This document shows positions 1 to 7,224 of a stretch of 24,734 bases of DNA, in pieces. The DNA comes from CAYWBI01 sp964456445 (GTDB lineage: Bacteria; Calditrichota; Calditrichia; Calditrichales; J004): assembly GCA_964456445.1 (NCBI GenBank), contig CAYWBI010000039.1, forward strand, positions 1 to 24,734, in the 5' to 3' direction. Within the stretch, counting starts at the first letter, position 1; the number at the start of each line of letters is the position of its first letter. The notes beneath the pieces are model-generated. The model had not been told where the DNA came from and made no database searches. It saw nothing but the letters and a program-made list of their open reading frames with translations. The translations under genes and the position numbers were made by a program.

Positions 1-393
1 GTCATAAATATTTCTTGTCTTATCAGTCAACTTTATCCAAATACATTTTACATCATTATTCAGTTCCAATAAATTTCTTGCTAGGGGACATCCGGCTAAC
101 ATTGGGATATTAATCTTTGATGCTTCTTTCGCTCCGTCCAAAAATTCATCATTAATTTTGATAGCCATTTTATGGTTTTTAAGACCAATTTTAGGTCGTT
201 TAGGGTAAAATCCAACCATTCTAAATTTATCTTGTTGGTGAAGAGATTTTGAAAGATTATTTCCTTCTCTTGTCATCCAAGGATAAATTGGAATTACTAC
301 TTCAAACTTTTGTTTCAAAATGTCAGTCAATTGTGGAATTAATACATATTCAGCTGTATGTTCACTAATAAAACTTGAATATTTTTCTTTCAT
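1..393 (-). CDS. Unrecognised AT-rich gene, 3' end beyond window (131 codons visible)
   Basis: An open frame runs without a stop from an ATG at 393 leftward to the window edge; an in-frame stop lies shortly upstream of that ATG, so this is the first possible Met. I do not recognise the family. The visible protein starts MKEKYSSFISEHTAEYVLIP and contains a WMTREGN segment near residue 40 and an aromatic/basic FYPKRPKIG stretch. It has no signal peptide or membrane segment, so it is probably cytoplasmic. G+C is about 31% by hand count, clearly below the neighbouring genes, and there is no clear Shine-Dalgarno sequence. It lies on the same strand as the lipoprotein pair, 67 bases downstream of it. 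The base composition suggests horizontal acquisition, and a defence- or mobile-element-linked role is possible but unsupported. That it is coding rests on an uninterrupted frame with plausible protein composition. Confidence 0.6.
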   Translation of the reverse strand, partial: MKEKYSSFISEHTAEYVLIPQLTDILKQKFEVVIPIYPWMTREGNNLSKSLHQQDKFRMVGFYPKRPKIGLKNHKMAIKINDEFLDGAKEASKINIPMLAGCPLARNLLELNNDVKCIWIKLTDKTRNIYD

Positions 394-460
394 ATTTTGA
401 AGTCTATTTTATGTTTTTAATCCAACTATATATTTATCGGCACTTATTGCATACAACATA

Positions 461-985
461 CTAATAAGTCGAAAGATCGTCCCAACGGTTAATCCGCCAT
501 ATACCGCCCGAGGAGCGTCTTAAAATGAACAAGGCCTCACCGTTAAGGGTCGGTATTTCCCGCCCACCGTCAAGGGTCAGCTGAAAAACCTGTTTAAGCT
601 CCACTGAATTGCTATCGGTCGTTAAATAAGCCTGCCGGATGGTGCCTCCCCAAATAAGGCTAAGAGTTTGGAAATGACGGAACAATCCAACGGTCGTTTT
701 TAAATCCGTATCCCGGCCCCAAATAATATCCGTAACAGGGTCCGTGGCATAATTTTTTGAGACAAATATAAACGAACTGTCCAATAAGTCGCTATATACA
801 AGGGAATCCTTAAAATTATAAGCATAAGCAAAGTTGGTCATTACATCCTGTGGTGTTTTCTGTTCGGTAAGGATTTGCGATACGGGTTGATCGGCGTCAG
901 AAAGTGCCGGTGCAAACGGATTGCATGCAGGGAAGAAGAATAGCACAATAAGGGCAAAAAATATTTTTTGCATGTATTTTCCCAT
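461..985 (-). CDS. Putative lipoprotein, NTF2-like-sized (174 aa), second of a tandem pair
   Basis: Starts MGKYMQKIFFALIVLFFFPA followed by Cys21, a signal peptide with a lipobox-like end (F-P-A-C), so the mature protein is probably a lipid-anchored envelope protein. I chose ATG 985 over an upstream in-frame ATG at 1015 because it overlaps the stop of the preceding gene in a TGATG arrangement typical of translational coupling. The mature part (about 150 residues) lacks catalytic motifs I recognise. It ends in alternating strands with a WRINRWDDL motif, which matches the position of WLIYLWTDQ at the end of the neighbouring lipoprotein. Together with the shared N-P-F after the lipid Cys, this suggests the two are paralogues. 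The size and the beta-rich, tryptophan-containing C-terminus would fit an NTF2/SnoaL-like fold; that is inference. Function unknown. Confidence 0.8.
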   Translation of the reverse strand: MGKYMQKIFFALIVLFFFPACNPFAPALSDADQPVSQILTEQKTPQDVMTNFAYAYNFKDSLVYSDLLDSSFIFVSKNYATDPVTDIIWGRDTDLKTTVGLFRHFQTLSLIWGGTIRQAYLTTDSNSVELKQVFQLTLDGGREIPTLNGEALFILRRSSGGIWRINRWDDLSTY

Positions 986-1632
986 CAGCGGTTGGCCACT
1001 TTTAGCGCAGTCCATGAAGGCCAGTTTTTATTTGGGTCAGCCTGGTCCGTCCAAAGATAGATTAACCACTCTTCACCGGCGGAATTTCGATTACGGTATA
1101 AGCGGAACTGGCTGCGGCCCCTGTAAATTTGTATGCTGTCACGATATTGCACACTCAGCTCATAACGAAAAAAGTCGGTTTGGACAGAATCATCAAAAGC
1201 GTTAACATTTATTGCTTGCAAGGTGGGGATGGAATCGAGATAGCTAAAACGTAGTTGTGGGGCAGCCTTGTCCGCAGGAAAAATGATATGTTCAAAATAG
1301 TTCCGCTCATCGGCATACCCCCAACCTTGTACAAGCTGTTGATTAAATCCTGCGTCGCCGATAAATTTGTACCTTTTGCCGTCCGTGCCGTCAAAAGATG
1401 AAAAATTTCTTAAATAACGCTCAATATTTGCCTGCTCAATGGAACGGGGCAAATTTAGAAGAACATTCTCCGGGCGCCCCGGGTCTTCATAAATATCAAT
1501 CGATGCACCTGCATCGGGTGTTTCTATCGAACGGGTATTGAAGGGGTTTGTACAGCCATTTATTAAAATAGACAGCGCGAATATCAAGACCGGCGAAAGA
1601 TAAATTTGAACTGTTTTATATTCTAAATGCAT
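985..1632 (-). CDS. Putative lipoprotein (215 aa), first of a tandem pair
   Basis: The N-terminus has a basic/neutral start, a hydrophobic run (LSPVLIFALSILI) and a lipobox N-G-C with Cys27, followed by T-N-P-F. The protein is therefore most likely exported and lipid-anchored. The rest is soluble, rich in aromatic residues, and ends with WLIYLWTDQADP and a final SWTALK. The same layout (lipid Cys plus N-P-F, an R/T-P-x-D/N-V start to the mature domain, and a closing tryptophan-rich strand) is seen in the following gene, which suggests tandem duplication and divergence. Its stop overlaps the next start by one base, so the two are expected to be co-translated, perhaps as partners in the envelope. 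The upstream 134 bases are shared with the divergently transcribed ligA. Function unknown. Confidence 0.82.
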   Translation of the reverse strand: MHLEYKTVQIYLSPVLIFALSILINGCTNPFNTRSIETPDAGASIDIYEDPGRPENVLLNLPRSIEQANIERYLRNFSSFDGTDGKRYKFIGDAGFNQQLVQGWGYADERNYFEHIIFPADKAAPQLRFSYLDSIPTLQAINVNAFDDSVQTDFFRYELSVQYRDSIQIYRGRSQFRLYRNRNSAGEEWLIYLWTDQADPNKNWPSWTALKVANR

Positions 1633-1766
1633 TTTTTCAACATCTGTTTTTACAATTATCTTATTTTAGCAAATCTTACATATAAAACCAACCATTGCAG
1701 CCGGGTTTCGGCGCTAAATTTTATGTGAAGATAAATTGACTTTGTTTCGTATAAACCGGGGGCTTT

Positions 1767-3788
1767 ATGGATTTTAAAGAACGTGCTCAGGTCTTACGTT
1801 CCGCCATTAGGGAACATGATTACCGCTACTATGTTCTGGCCGATCCTTCTGTTTCGGATTTTGATTATGACGCGCTTATGTCTGAACTGCTCCGGCTTGA
1901 AGAGGCTCATCCGGAAATAATAACGCCAGACTCGCCAAGCCAGCGGGTTTCGGGGCAGCCAACGAACGCATTCGGTACGGTGACACACCGCTATCCCATG
2001 CTGTCGCTGAGCAACACCTATAACGAGCAGGATTTCCGTGAGTTTGATAAACGCGTCCGGGCGGCATTGGATGTGCCCTATAGCTATGTTACCGAGCTGA
2101 AAATCGATGGCCTGGCCATTAGCCTGATCTATGAAAACGGTCGTTTTGTACGCGGAGCGACACGTGGCGACGGCGTACAGGGTGATGACATCAGCAATAA
2201 TCTGCGTACCATCAGAAGCATACCGTTAAATATCCGCCCGGTGGAAGGTACGCCCGCTTCATTTGAAGTTCGCGGCGAAGTATATCTGCCACGCCCGAAT
2301 TTCGATAAAATAAACGCTCAGCGGGCAGAGCAGGGCGATCCGCTTTATATGAACCCGCGCAATGTCGCTGCCGGCAGTTTAAAAATTCAGGACCCAAAAG
2401 TGGTTGCTACCCGCGGATTGCGCATGTTCTGCTATACCCTGTTGGCAGACAAGCCTGAAGTTTTTGGTGAAAGCCAGTGGGCGCATCTGCAAATGCTAAA
2501 AAAAATGGGTTTTGCGGTCAATCCAAACATTCGTCATTTAAATTCCATTGAGGGTGTGATTGCCTTTGTGGATGAATGGGCGGAAAAACGCAACGGTCTG
2601 TCCTATGATATTGATGGTGTTGTTGTAAAGGTTAATGACCTTGCCCAGCAAAAAACACTCGGCAGTACGGCTAAAAGCCCGCGTTGGGCCATTGCGTTCA
2701 AGTTTAAGGCGCTGCGGGAAGAAACACGTATCAATGACATCACCTGGCAGGTAGGGCGTACGGGCGCCGTTACGCCGGTCGCCGAGCTGGAACCGGTCCT
2801 TCTTGCCGGAACGACCGTTTCGCGCGCAACTTTGCATAACATGGATGAAATCCGTAGAAAAGATATCCGGGTCAATGACCATGTTTTTATAGAAAAGGGC
2901 GGTGACATAATCCCGAAGGTGGTCGAGGTTATTCTCACTAAACGCCCAAAAGACAGCTTGCCAACAAACACCCCGGCAAATTGTCCGTCTTGCGGGACAA
3001 GCCTTGTACAGGGCATGGGCGAAGCTGCCTTACGTTGTCCAAATGTTCAATGTCCCGAACAGATTAAACGACGGATAGAACATTTTGCATCCCGGGGTGC
3101 GATGGACATCAGCGGATTGGGCAGCGCACTTATCGATACTTTGGTGCAAAATAAGCTGATCCGGAATATAAGCGACTTGTACCATTTAAACCATGATACA
3201 TTATCCGGGTTGGAGCGGATGGGCGATAAAAGCGCTGCGAATGTATTGGCAGGTATCGAGGCAAGTAAAAGCAAGGAAGCTTACCGATTGCTTTTTGCAC
3301 TAGGCATCCCGTTTATAGGGCTCACCGCATCCAAGGCCATCATTAAGAGTTTAGTGAGTATCGACAAATTATGGCAGGCATCTGAGGCAGAATTGCTCAC
3401 TATTGACGGGCTGGGCGGGAAAATGGTCGAAAGTATCAAATCGTTCCAAAAAGATGCAGACAATATGCGCATTTATCAAGATTTAAAAAACGCCGGTCTA
3501 AATACGGTGGATAAGGAATTCACCGATAGCGACAAAAAAGTATTTTCCGGTTTAAGTTTTGTATTAACCGGCAGTTTAATGGAGATGACACGCGGCGAAG
3601 CTTCAAAATTGATTGAAAACAATGGCGGCAAAGTAGTGTCATCGGTATCAAAAAATACCAGCTATGTTTTGGCCGGGGAAAAACCGGGGTCAAAATTAAT
3701 TAAAGCAAAGAAGTTGAATGTGCCCATATTGAACAAAGATGAATTTTTACAATTAATCAGGCATGACCAACAGATAGGCGGTAATTGA
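1767..3788 (+). CDS. ligA: NAD+-dependent DNA ligase LigA
   Basis: Seals nicks in duplex DNA during replication and repair, using NAD+ as adenylate donor. The 673-residue length is normal. In order, it has an N-terminal Ia domain with the Y-Y-V-L/D-x-x-Y-D-x-L NMN-binding signature (residues about 21-37) and the adenylation motif T-E-L-K-I-D-G with the nucleophile at about Lys112. S-Y-D-I-D-G-V-V-V-K (about 278-287) and the K-S-P-R-W-A-I-A-F-K-F block follow, then an OB fold. A four-Cys zinc finger (C-P-S-C, then C-P-N-V-Q-C, about 405-428) precedes helix-hairpin-helix repeats. A C-terminal BRCT domain starts at about 588 (FSGLSFVLTG). The start follows a GGGGGC purine-rich site. The gene stands alone between the divergent lipoprotein pair and secD, separated from secD by a promoter-like gap. 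Confidence 0.98.
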   Translation: MDFKERAQVLRSAIREHDYRYYVLADPSVSDFDYDALMSELLRLEEAHPEIITPDSPSQRVSGQPTNAFGTVTHRYPMLSLSNTYNEQDFREFDKRVRAALDVPYSYVTELKIDGLAISLIYENGRFVRGATRGDGVQGDDISNNLRTIRSIPLNIRPVEGTPASFEVRGEVYLPRPNFDKINAQRAEQGDPLYMNPRNVAAGSLKIQDPKVVATRGLRMFCYTLLADKPEVFGESQWAHLQMLKKMGFAVNPNIRHLNSIEGVIAFVDEWAEKRNGLSYDIDGVVVKVNDLAQQKTLGSTAKSPRWAIAFKFKALREETRINDITWQVGRTGAVTPVAELEPVLLAGTTVSRATLHNMDEIRRKDIRVNDHVFIEKGGDIIPKVVEVILTKRPKDSLPTNTPANCPSCGTSLVQGMGEAALRCPNVQCPEQIKRRIEHFASRGAMDISGLGSALIDTLVQNKLIRNISDLYHLNHDTLSGLERMGDKSAANVLAGIEASKSKEAYRLLFALGIPFIGLTASKAIIKSLVSIDKLWQASEAELLTIDGLGGKMVESIKSFQKDADNMRIYQDLKNAGLNTVDKEFTDSDKKVFSGLSFVLTGSLMEMTRGEASKLIENNGGKVVSSVSKNTSYVLAGEKPGSKLIKAKKLNVPILNKDEFLQLIRHDQQIGGN

Positions 3789-3817
3789 ACCGCTTCCAGC
3801 CGGCGCCTAAAATATGT

Positions 3818-3846
3818 TTGACTTTAAAAATCATCCCTCCTAAATT
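3818..3846 (+). promoter_or_regulatory. Candidate sigma-70-type promoter for secD-secF
   Basis: A TTGACT box (3818-3823) is followed, after exactly 17 bases, by TAAATT (3841-3846). The -35 matches the consensus in five of six positions and the -10 in four. It lies in the 174-base gap between ligA and secD and would give an untranslated leader of roughly 110 bases. It is predicted from the sequence pattern only. Confidence 0.4.
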
Positions 3847-3962
3847 TGTCATCTTTTGTTAAACTCTTTGGATGGCAATGATGCCACTGAAATAATCCAT
3901 GTGAGTGCTAAATAATTAATTCAACCAAACATTATAAAACATCCCTGGAGGAACCTTCGTTA

Positions 3963-5840
3963 ATGAAAACGAATATGACGACGCGCGTTGTTTTTATAGT
4001 TCTTGCCGTCCTTTTGGCCGTGTATTTACTCATTCCAACAATTAAAATAAGCATGATGTCCGACGCCGAGGAAGCTGCGCTGAAAAAAGATGATCCTCAG
4101 TCCCTGGTCAATCTAAAAAGTAAAGCCATCAGTTTAGGATTGGATTTGCAGGGTGGTATGCACGTACTTTTAGAAGTGGATGTGAAGGAACTTTTAAACA
4201 AACTGGCGCGAAATAAAAACAAGGAGTTTTTAGACGCCCTTAAAGAAACGTCTAAAATTGTCAGTAAAAGCGATGAAAACTTTATCTCTGTATTCAACGG
4301 TAAGCTTAAAGAGAAAAATATGAACATTGCCCGATATTATGGTAATGCCGAACGGCGCACCGAATCGGATGTCATCGATTATCTCGATAAGCAATCGACC
4401 GAGGCGGTTGATCGTTCGCTTGATATTTTACGCAACCGTATCGATCAGTTTGGTGTGGCCGAACCGACAATTCAAAAGCAGGGAAACAGCCGGATTATTG
4501 TTGAGCTTGCCGGTGTTTCCGATCCGGAACGTGTTCGGGGCATCATTGGCAAAACAGCCTTATTGGAATTTAAGCTTTTAAAGAACCGTGAAATTGCCGA
4601 CCGGGTTGCGGACCGGATCAATAAATATATTCAATCCCGTATCCAACCGGGTGATAGCAGCAAAACGGAAAAATCACCGAAAGATACCTCTTCAACTTCA
4701 TTGGAAGAACTTTTTAGTGTAAACGATTCCAGTAACTCGGATACCAGTAAAGGGGTCGCAAAAGTCAAGGATTCTATCTTTGAAGAAAATATTTTTTTCC
4801 AGTCCCCATATGATCCAAGCACCATCCTTGTGCCATCGGACAAGGAAGAAAAATTCAAACAAATCCTTGCTTTGGCAGACATAAAAAAGATTATTGCCGA
4901 AGAAGGTGGAAATGCCGAATTTTTATGGGGCAGCAAAAAACAGGGTAACGGACAATACACACCGGTTTATCTTGTTAACAAAAAATCTGAACTTGGGGGT
5001 GAATCCATTGTAGATGCACGGCCACAAGCCGGTAGCCCCAATGATCCTTCATCCATGGGTAAATATGAATCGTCACTAACCTTTAATGATGATGGCGCCC
5101 GTTTGTTTGCACGTGTAACCGGTGCAAATATTAAAAAACGGTTGGCAATTATTCTTGATAACCGTGTTGTTTTGGCGCCGACATTGCAAACAAAAATTGC
5201 AAACGGGCGTGCGCGGATAACCGGTTTGGACACCTTTGATGACGCCAAGGATTTAAGTATTGTGCTTAAAGCAGGGGCGTTACCGGCGCCTGTGAAGATA
5301 ATTGAAGAACGTACCGTTGGGCCATCCTTAGGGCACGATTCAATTATGGCCGGGAGCTATTCGGCGCTTATCGGTCTGGTAGTGGTCATGATATTTATGA
5401 TGTTTTATTATCGTTTTGCGGGCGTAATTGCAGACTCTGCATTGTTTCTGAATATCTTGTTCATCCTGGCGGTAATGGCCTCGCTTGGTGCAACTCTTAC
5501 CTTGCCGGGGATTGCAGGTATAATCCTGACCATCGGTATGGCCGTTGATGCCAATGTGCTGATATTCGAACGTATCCGGGAAGAGCTGAGACGGGGTAAA
5601 ACAATACGCGCTTCACTGGATCAGGGCTATGCAAAAGCCTTTGTTACCATTTTGGATGCAAACGTTACAACTTTTATCGCCGGTTTGGTGCTTTATACCT
5701 ATGGTTCCGGCCCGATAAAAGGTTTTGCCGTTACTATGATGATTGGTATTGTGGCCAGTATGTTTACGGCCATTGTGGTTACCCGCGTAATTTTTAATTA
5801 CTATCTTGGGGCCCGTCCTGTTAAAAAATTAAGTATATAG
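3963..5840 (+). CDS. secD: Protein translocase subunit SecD
   Basis: Inner-membrane component of the Sec translocon that, with SecF, uses the proton gradient to pull secreted proteins across and release them on the periplasmic side. The 625-residue protein has a first membrane helix at about 8-26 and the periplasmic P1 head beginning with the hallmark L-G-L-D-L-Q-G-G motif (58-65). Five further membrane helices fill the C-terminal third, including G-M-A-V-D-A-N-V-L-I-F-E-R (525-537), the conserved TM4 signature with the proton-path Asp. The ATG has a good GGAGGA site (3947-3952). Unusual is a Ser/Thr/Lys/Asp-rich low-complexity stretch at about 228-268, inside the periplasmic domain, likely a flexible linker. 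secF follows after 33 bases, consistent with one operon. Confidence 0.97.
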   Translation: MKTNMTTRVVFIVLAVLLAVYLLIPTIKISMMSDAEEAALKKDDPQSLVNLKSKAISLGLDLQGGMHVLLEVDVKELLNKLARNKNKEFLDALKETSKIVSKSDENFISVFNGKLKEKNMNIARYYGNAERRTESDVIDYLDKQSTEAVDRSLDILRNRIDQFGVAEPTIQKQGNSRIIVELAGVSDPERVRGIIGKTALLEFKLLKNREIADRVADRINKYIQSRIQPGDSSKTEKSPKDTSSTSLEELFSVNDSSNSDTSKGVAKVKDSIFEENIFFQSPYDPSTILVPSDKEEKFKQILALADIKKIIAEEGGNAEFLWGSKKQGNGQYTPVYLVNKKSELGGESIVDARPQAGSPNDPSSMGKYESSLTFNDDGARLFARVTGANIKKRLAIILDNRVVLAPTLQTKIANGRARITGLDTFDDAKDLSIVLKAGALPAPVKIIEERTVGPSLGHDSIMAGSYSALIGLVVVMIFMMFYYRFAGVIADSALFLNILFILAVMASLGATLTLPGIAGIILTIGMAVDANVLIFERIREELRRGKTIRASLDQGYAKAFVTILDANVTTFIAGLVLYTYGSGPIKGFAVTMMIGIVASMFTAIVVTRVIFNYYLGARPVKKLSI

Positions 5841-5873
5841 TCTGCTTTCTGAATTTAAGGAGTCAATAAATCC

Positions 5874-6767
5874 ATGCAGTTCTTTAATGATGTACATTAT
5901 AATATCGTTTCCAAACGAAAAATGGGATATTTTTTTAGCGGTACGCTGATCCTGATTTCGATTATTTCGCTTATCCTCCACGGAGGCCCGCGGTACAACA
6001 TAGATTTTACCGGTGGTACATTTATCCAAATGAAATTTCAAAAAGACATTGAAATTCAACCTTTGCGGCAGGTATTGCAAAACGCCGGTTATGCGGAGGT
6101 TGAACTGAAACATTTTGGAGCGCCAAATGAAGTGGCCATACGTGCAGGTGTCGAGCATCCGATAGAAGAAGTTTCATCGGGTATAAAAGCTGCCCTGAAC
6201 AAAGCGATGCCCGACAACCCATATAAGGTTGAACGGATCGAGAAAGTAGGGCCAAAGGTAGGGCATGAATTAATTATAGAAGCGATGCTTGCTATTTTTT
6301 GGGCAATGGTTTTGATTTTGTTTTACATCATGTGGCGTTTTGAACTCAAGTTTTCAGTTGGCGCAATTATTGCGCTGGTACATGATGTTACAATAACCAT
6401 GGGGATATTTTCTGTTTTTAACATAGAGATATCCGCGCCGATTATTGCCGCTGTATTGACCATTGTAGGGTATTCCCTAAATGATACGATCGTGGTTTAT
6501 GACCGTATCCGCGAAAATTTACGGACAATGGGGAAAAATGCCCGGGATATTACAGAACCGGTAAACCGCAGTATTAACGAAACACTTTCCCGTACGGTGA
6601 TTACATCTTTAACAACGCTCTTTGTTGTGGTTGTTCTCTATTTCTTTGGTGGAGAAGTGTTAAGGACCTTTGCCCTGGCATTGATTATCGGCATCATTGT
6701 TGGTACATATTCGTCCATTTTTATTGCCAGCCCTATTGTTGTGGACTGGAAAACAAAAAAGGCTTAA
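5874..6767 (+). CDS. secF: Protein translocase subunit SecF
   Basis: Partner of SecD in the inner-membrane SecDF complex that completes protein export. The 297-residue protein has a first membrane helix (about 18-36), the F-family signature Y-N-I-D-F-T-G-G-T (41-49), and a small periplasmic domain. Five C-terminal helices carry the conserved G-Y-S-L-N-D-T-I-V-V-Y-D-R-I-R-E-N block (199-215). Start ATG follows an AAGGAG site about 11 bases upstream. It is separate from SecD, as in most Gram-negative bacteria, rather than fused as in Bacillus. A weak hairpin with a T-rich tail follows before the STAS gene. Confidence 0.97.
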   Translation: MQFFNDVHYNIVSKRKMGYFFSGTLILISIISLILHGGPRYNIDFTGGTFIQMKFQKDIEIQPLRQVLQNAGYAEVELKHFGAPNEVAIRAGVEHPIEEVSSGIKAALNKAMPDNPYKVERIEKVGPKVGHELIIEAMLAIFWAMVLILFYIMWRFELKFSVGAIIALVHDVTITMGIFSVFNIEISAPIIAAVLTIVGYSLNDTIVVYDRIRENLRTMGKNARDITEPVNRSINETLSRTVITSLTTLFVVVVLYFFGGEVLRTFALALIIGIIVGTYSSIFIASPIVVDWKTKKA

Positions 6768-6768
6768 G

Positions 6769-6797
6769 AACCGATTGAGCAGCCATTGGTTTTATTT
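6769..6797 (+). terminator. Weak hairpin between secF and the STAS gene
   Basis: AACCGAT (6769-6775) can pair with ATTGGTT (6785-6791), including one G-T wobble, over a nine-base loop, and runs into TTTTATTT. It is short and imperfect, so at best a leaky terminator; the STAS gene may still be cotranscribed with secDF. Confidence 0.3.
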
Positions 6798-6822
6798 CAA
6801 TAAACTTTAGGAAACAATTGAT

Positions 6823-7161
6823 ATGGGGATATTGGAAATATCGGATAACGGTCCGGCTACCATTCTTGCTTTAAGTGGGAAAATTATGGGTGGCCCGGAA
6901 GCAGGTCAGATAAATGATGCAATAAACGATTTGATTGACAAAGGGAAAAATAGATTTGTCATCGATCTTGACAAAACGGAATGGATGAACAGTTCCGGGT
7001 TGGGCATCCTGATCGGTGCGGCGACCACCCTAAAAAACAACAATGGGAAAATGGTTCTGGTACATGTGTCCGACCGGATCATGAACTTGCTAAAGATAAC
7101 AAAATTGATAACGGTATTTGAAATATCCGGTTCGTTGGATGAAGCCATAAATCTCTTGTAA
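6823..7161 (+). CDS. STAS-domain anti-sigma factor antagonist (SpoIIAA/RsbV-like)
   Basis: A single-domain protein of 112 residues. In this family, the unphosphorylated antagonist binds an anti-sigma kinase (RsbW/SpoIIAB type) and frees a sigma factor, or plays the same role in another partner-switching module; phosphorylation of one serine turns it off. The phosphosite motif is intact: D-L-D-K-T-E-W-M-N-S-S-G-L-G (48-61), with Ser58 matching the phosphorylated serine of SpoIIAA by alignment of the S-S-G-L-G core. An AGGAAA site lies upstream of the ATG. No kinase, phosphatase or sigma factor gene is nearby, so the partners must be elsewhere. A strong terminator follows immediately. Confidence 0.92.
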   Translation: MGILEISDNGPATILALSGKIMGGPEAGQINDAINDLIDKGKNRFVIDLDKTEWMNSSGLGILIGAATTLKNNNGKMVLVHVSDRIMNLLKITKLITVFEISGSLDEAINLL

Positions 7162-7179
7162 ATTAAGTTTTTTAATTTT

Positions 7180-7214
7180 AAACTCCGGTTCTAAACAGAC
7201 CGGAGTTTTTTTTT
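7180..7214 (+). terminator. Strong intrinsic terminator just upstream of purA
   Basis: A perfect ten-base stem, AAACTCCGGT (7180-7189) with ACCGGAGTTT (7199-7208), has a nine-base loop and a run of nine T (7206-7214). The T-run abuts the purA ribosome-binding site (GAGGAA, 7215-7220). Transcription of purA from any upstream promoter must pass this hairpin, so it may serve as an attenuator as well as the end of the secDF-STAS unit. Confidence 0.88.
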
Positions 7215-7224
7215 GAGGAAAAAT

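Noticed and set aside
921..1205. 94-codon frame on the plus strand across the lipoprotein junction
   Set aside because: It lies antisense to two well-supported lipoprotein genes, has no ribosome-binding site and no family pattern.
1633..1766. Promoter for ligA in the divergent gap (TTGACT near 1737, TATAAA near 1751)
   Set aside because: The two boxes are only about eight bases apart, and no properly spaced pair was found.
2538..3016. Two long minus-strand frames inside ligA
   Set aside because: They are shadows of a clearly coding ligA region whose motifs are all in the plus frame.
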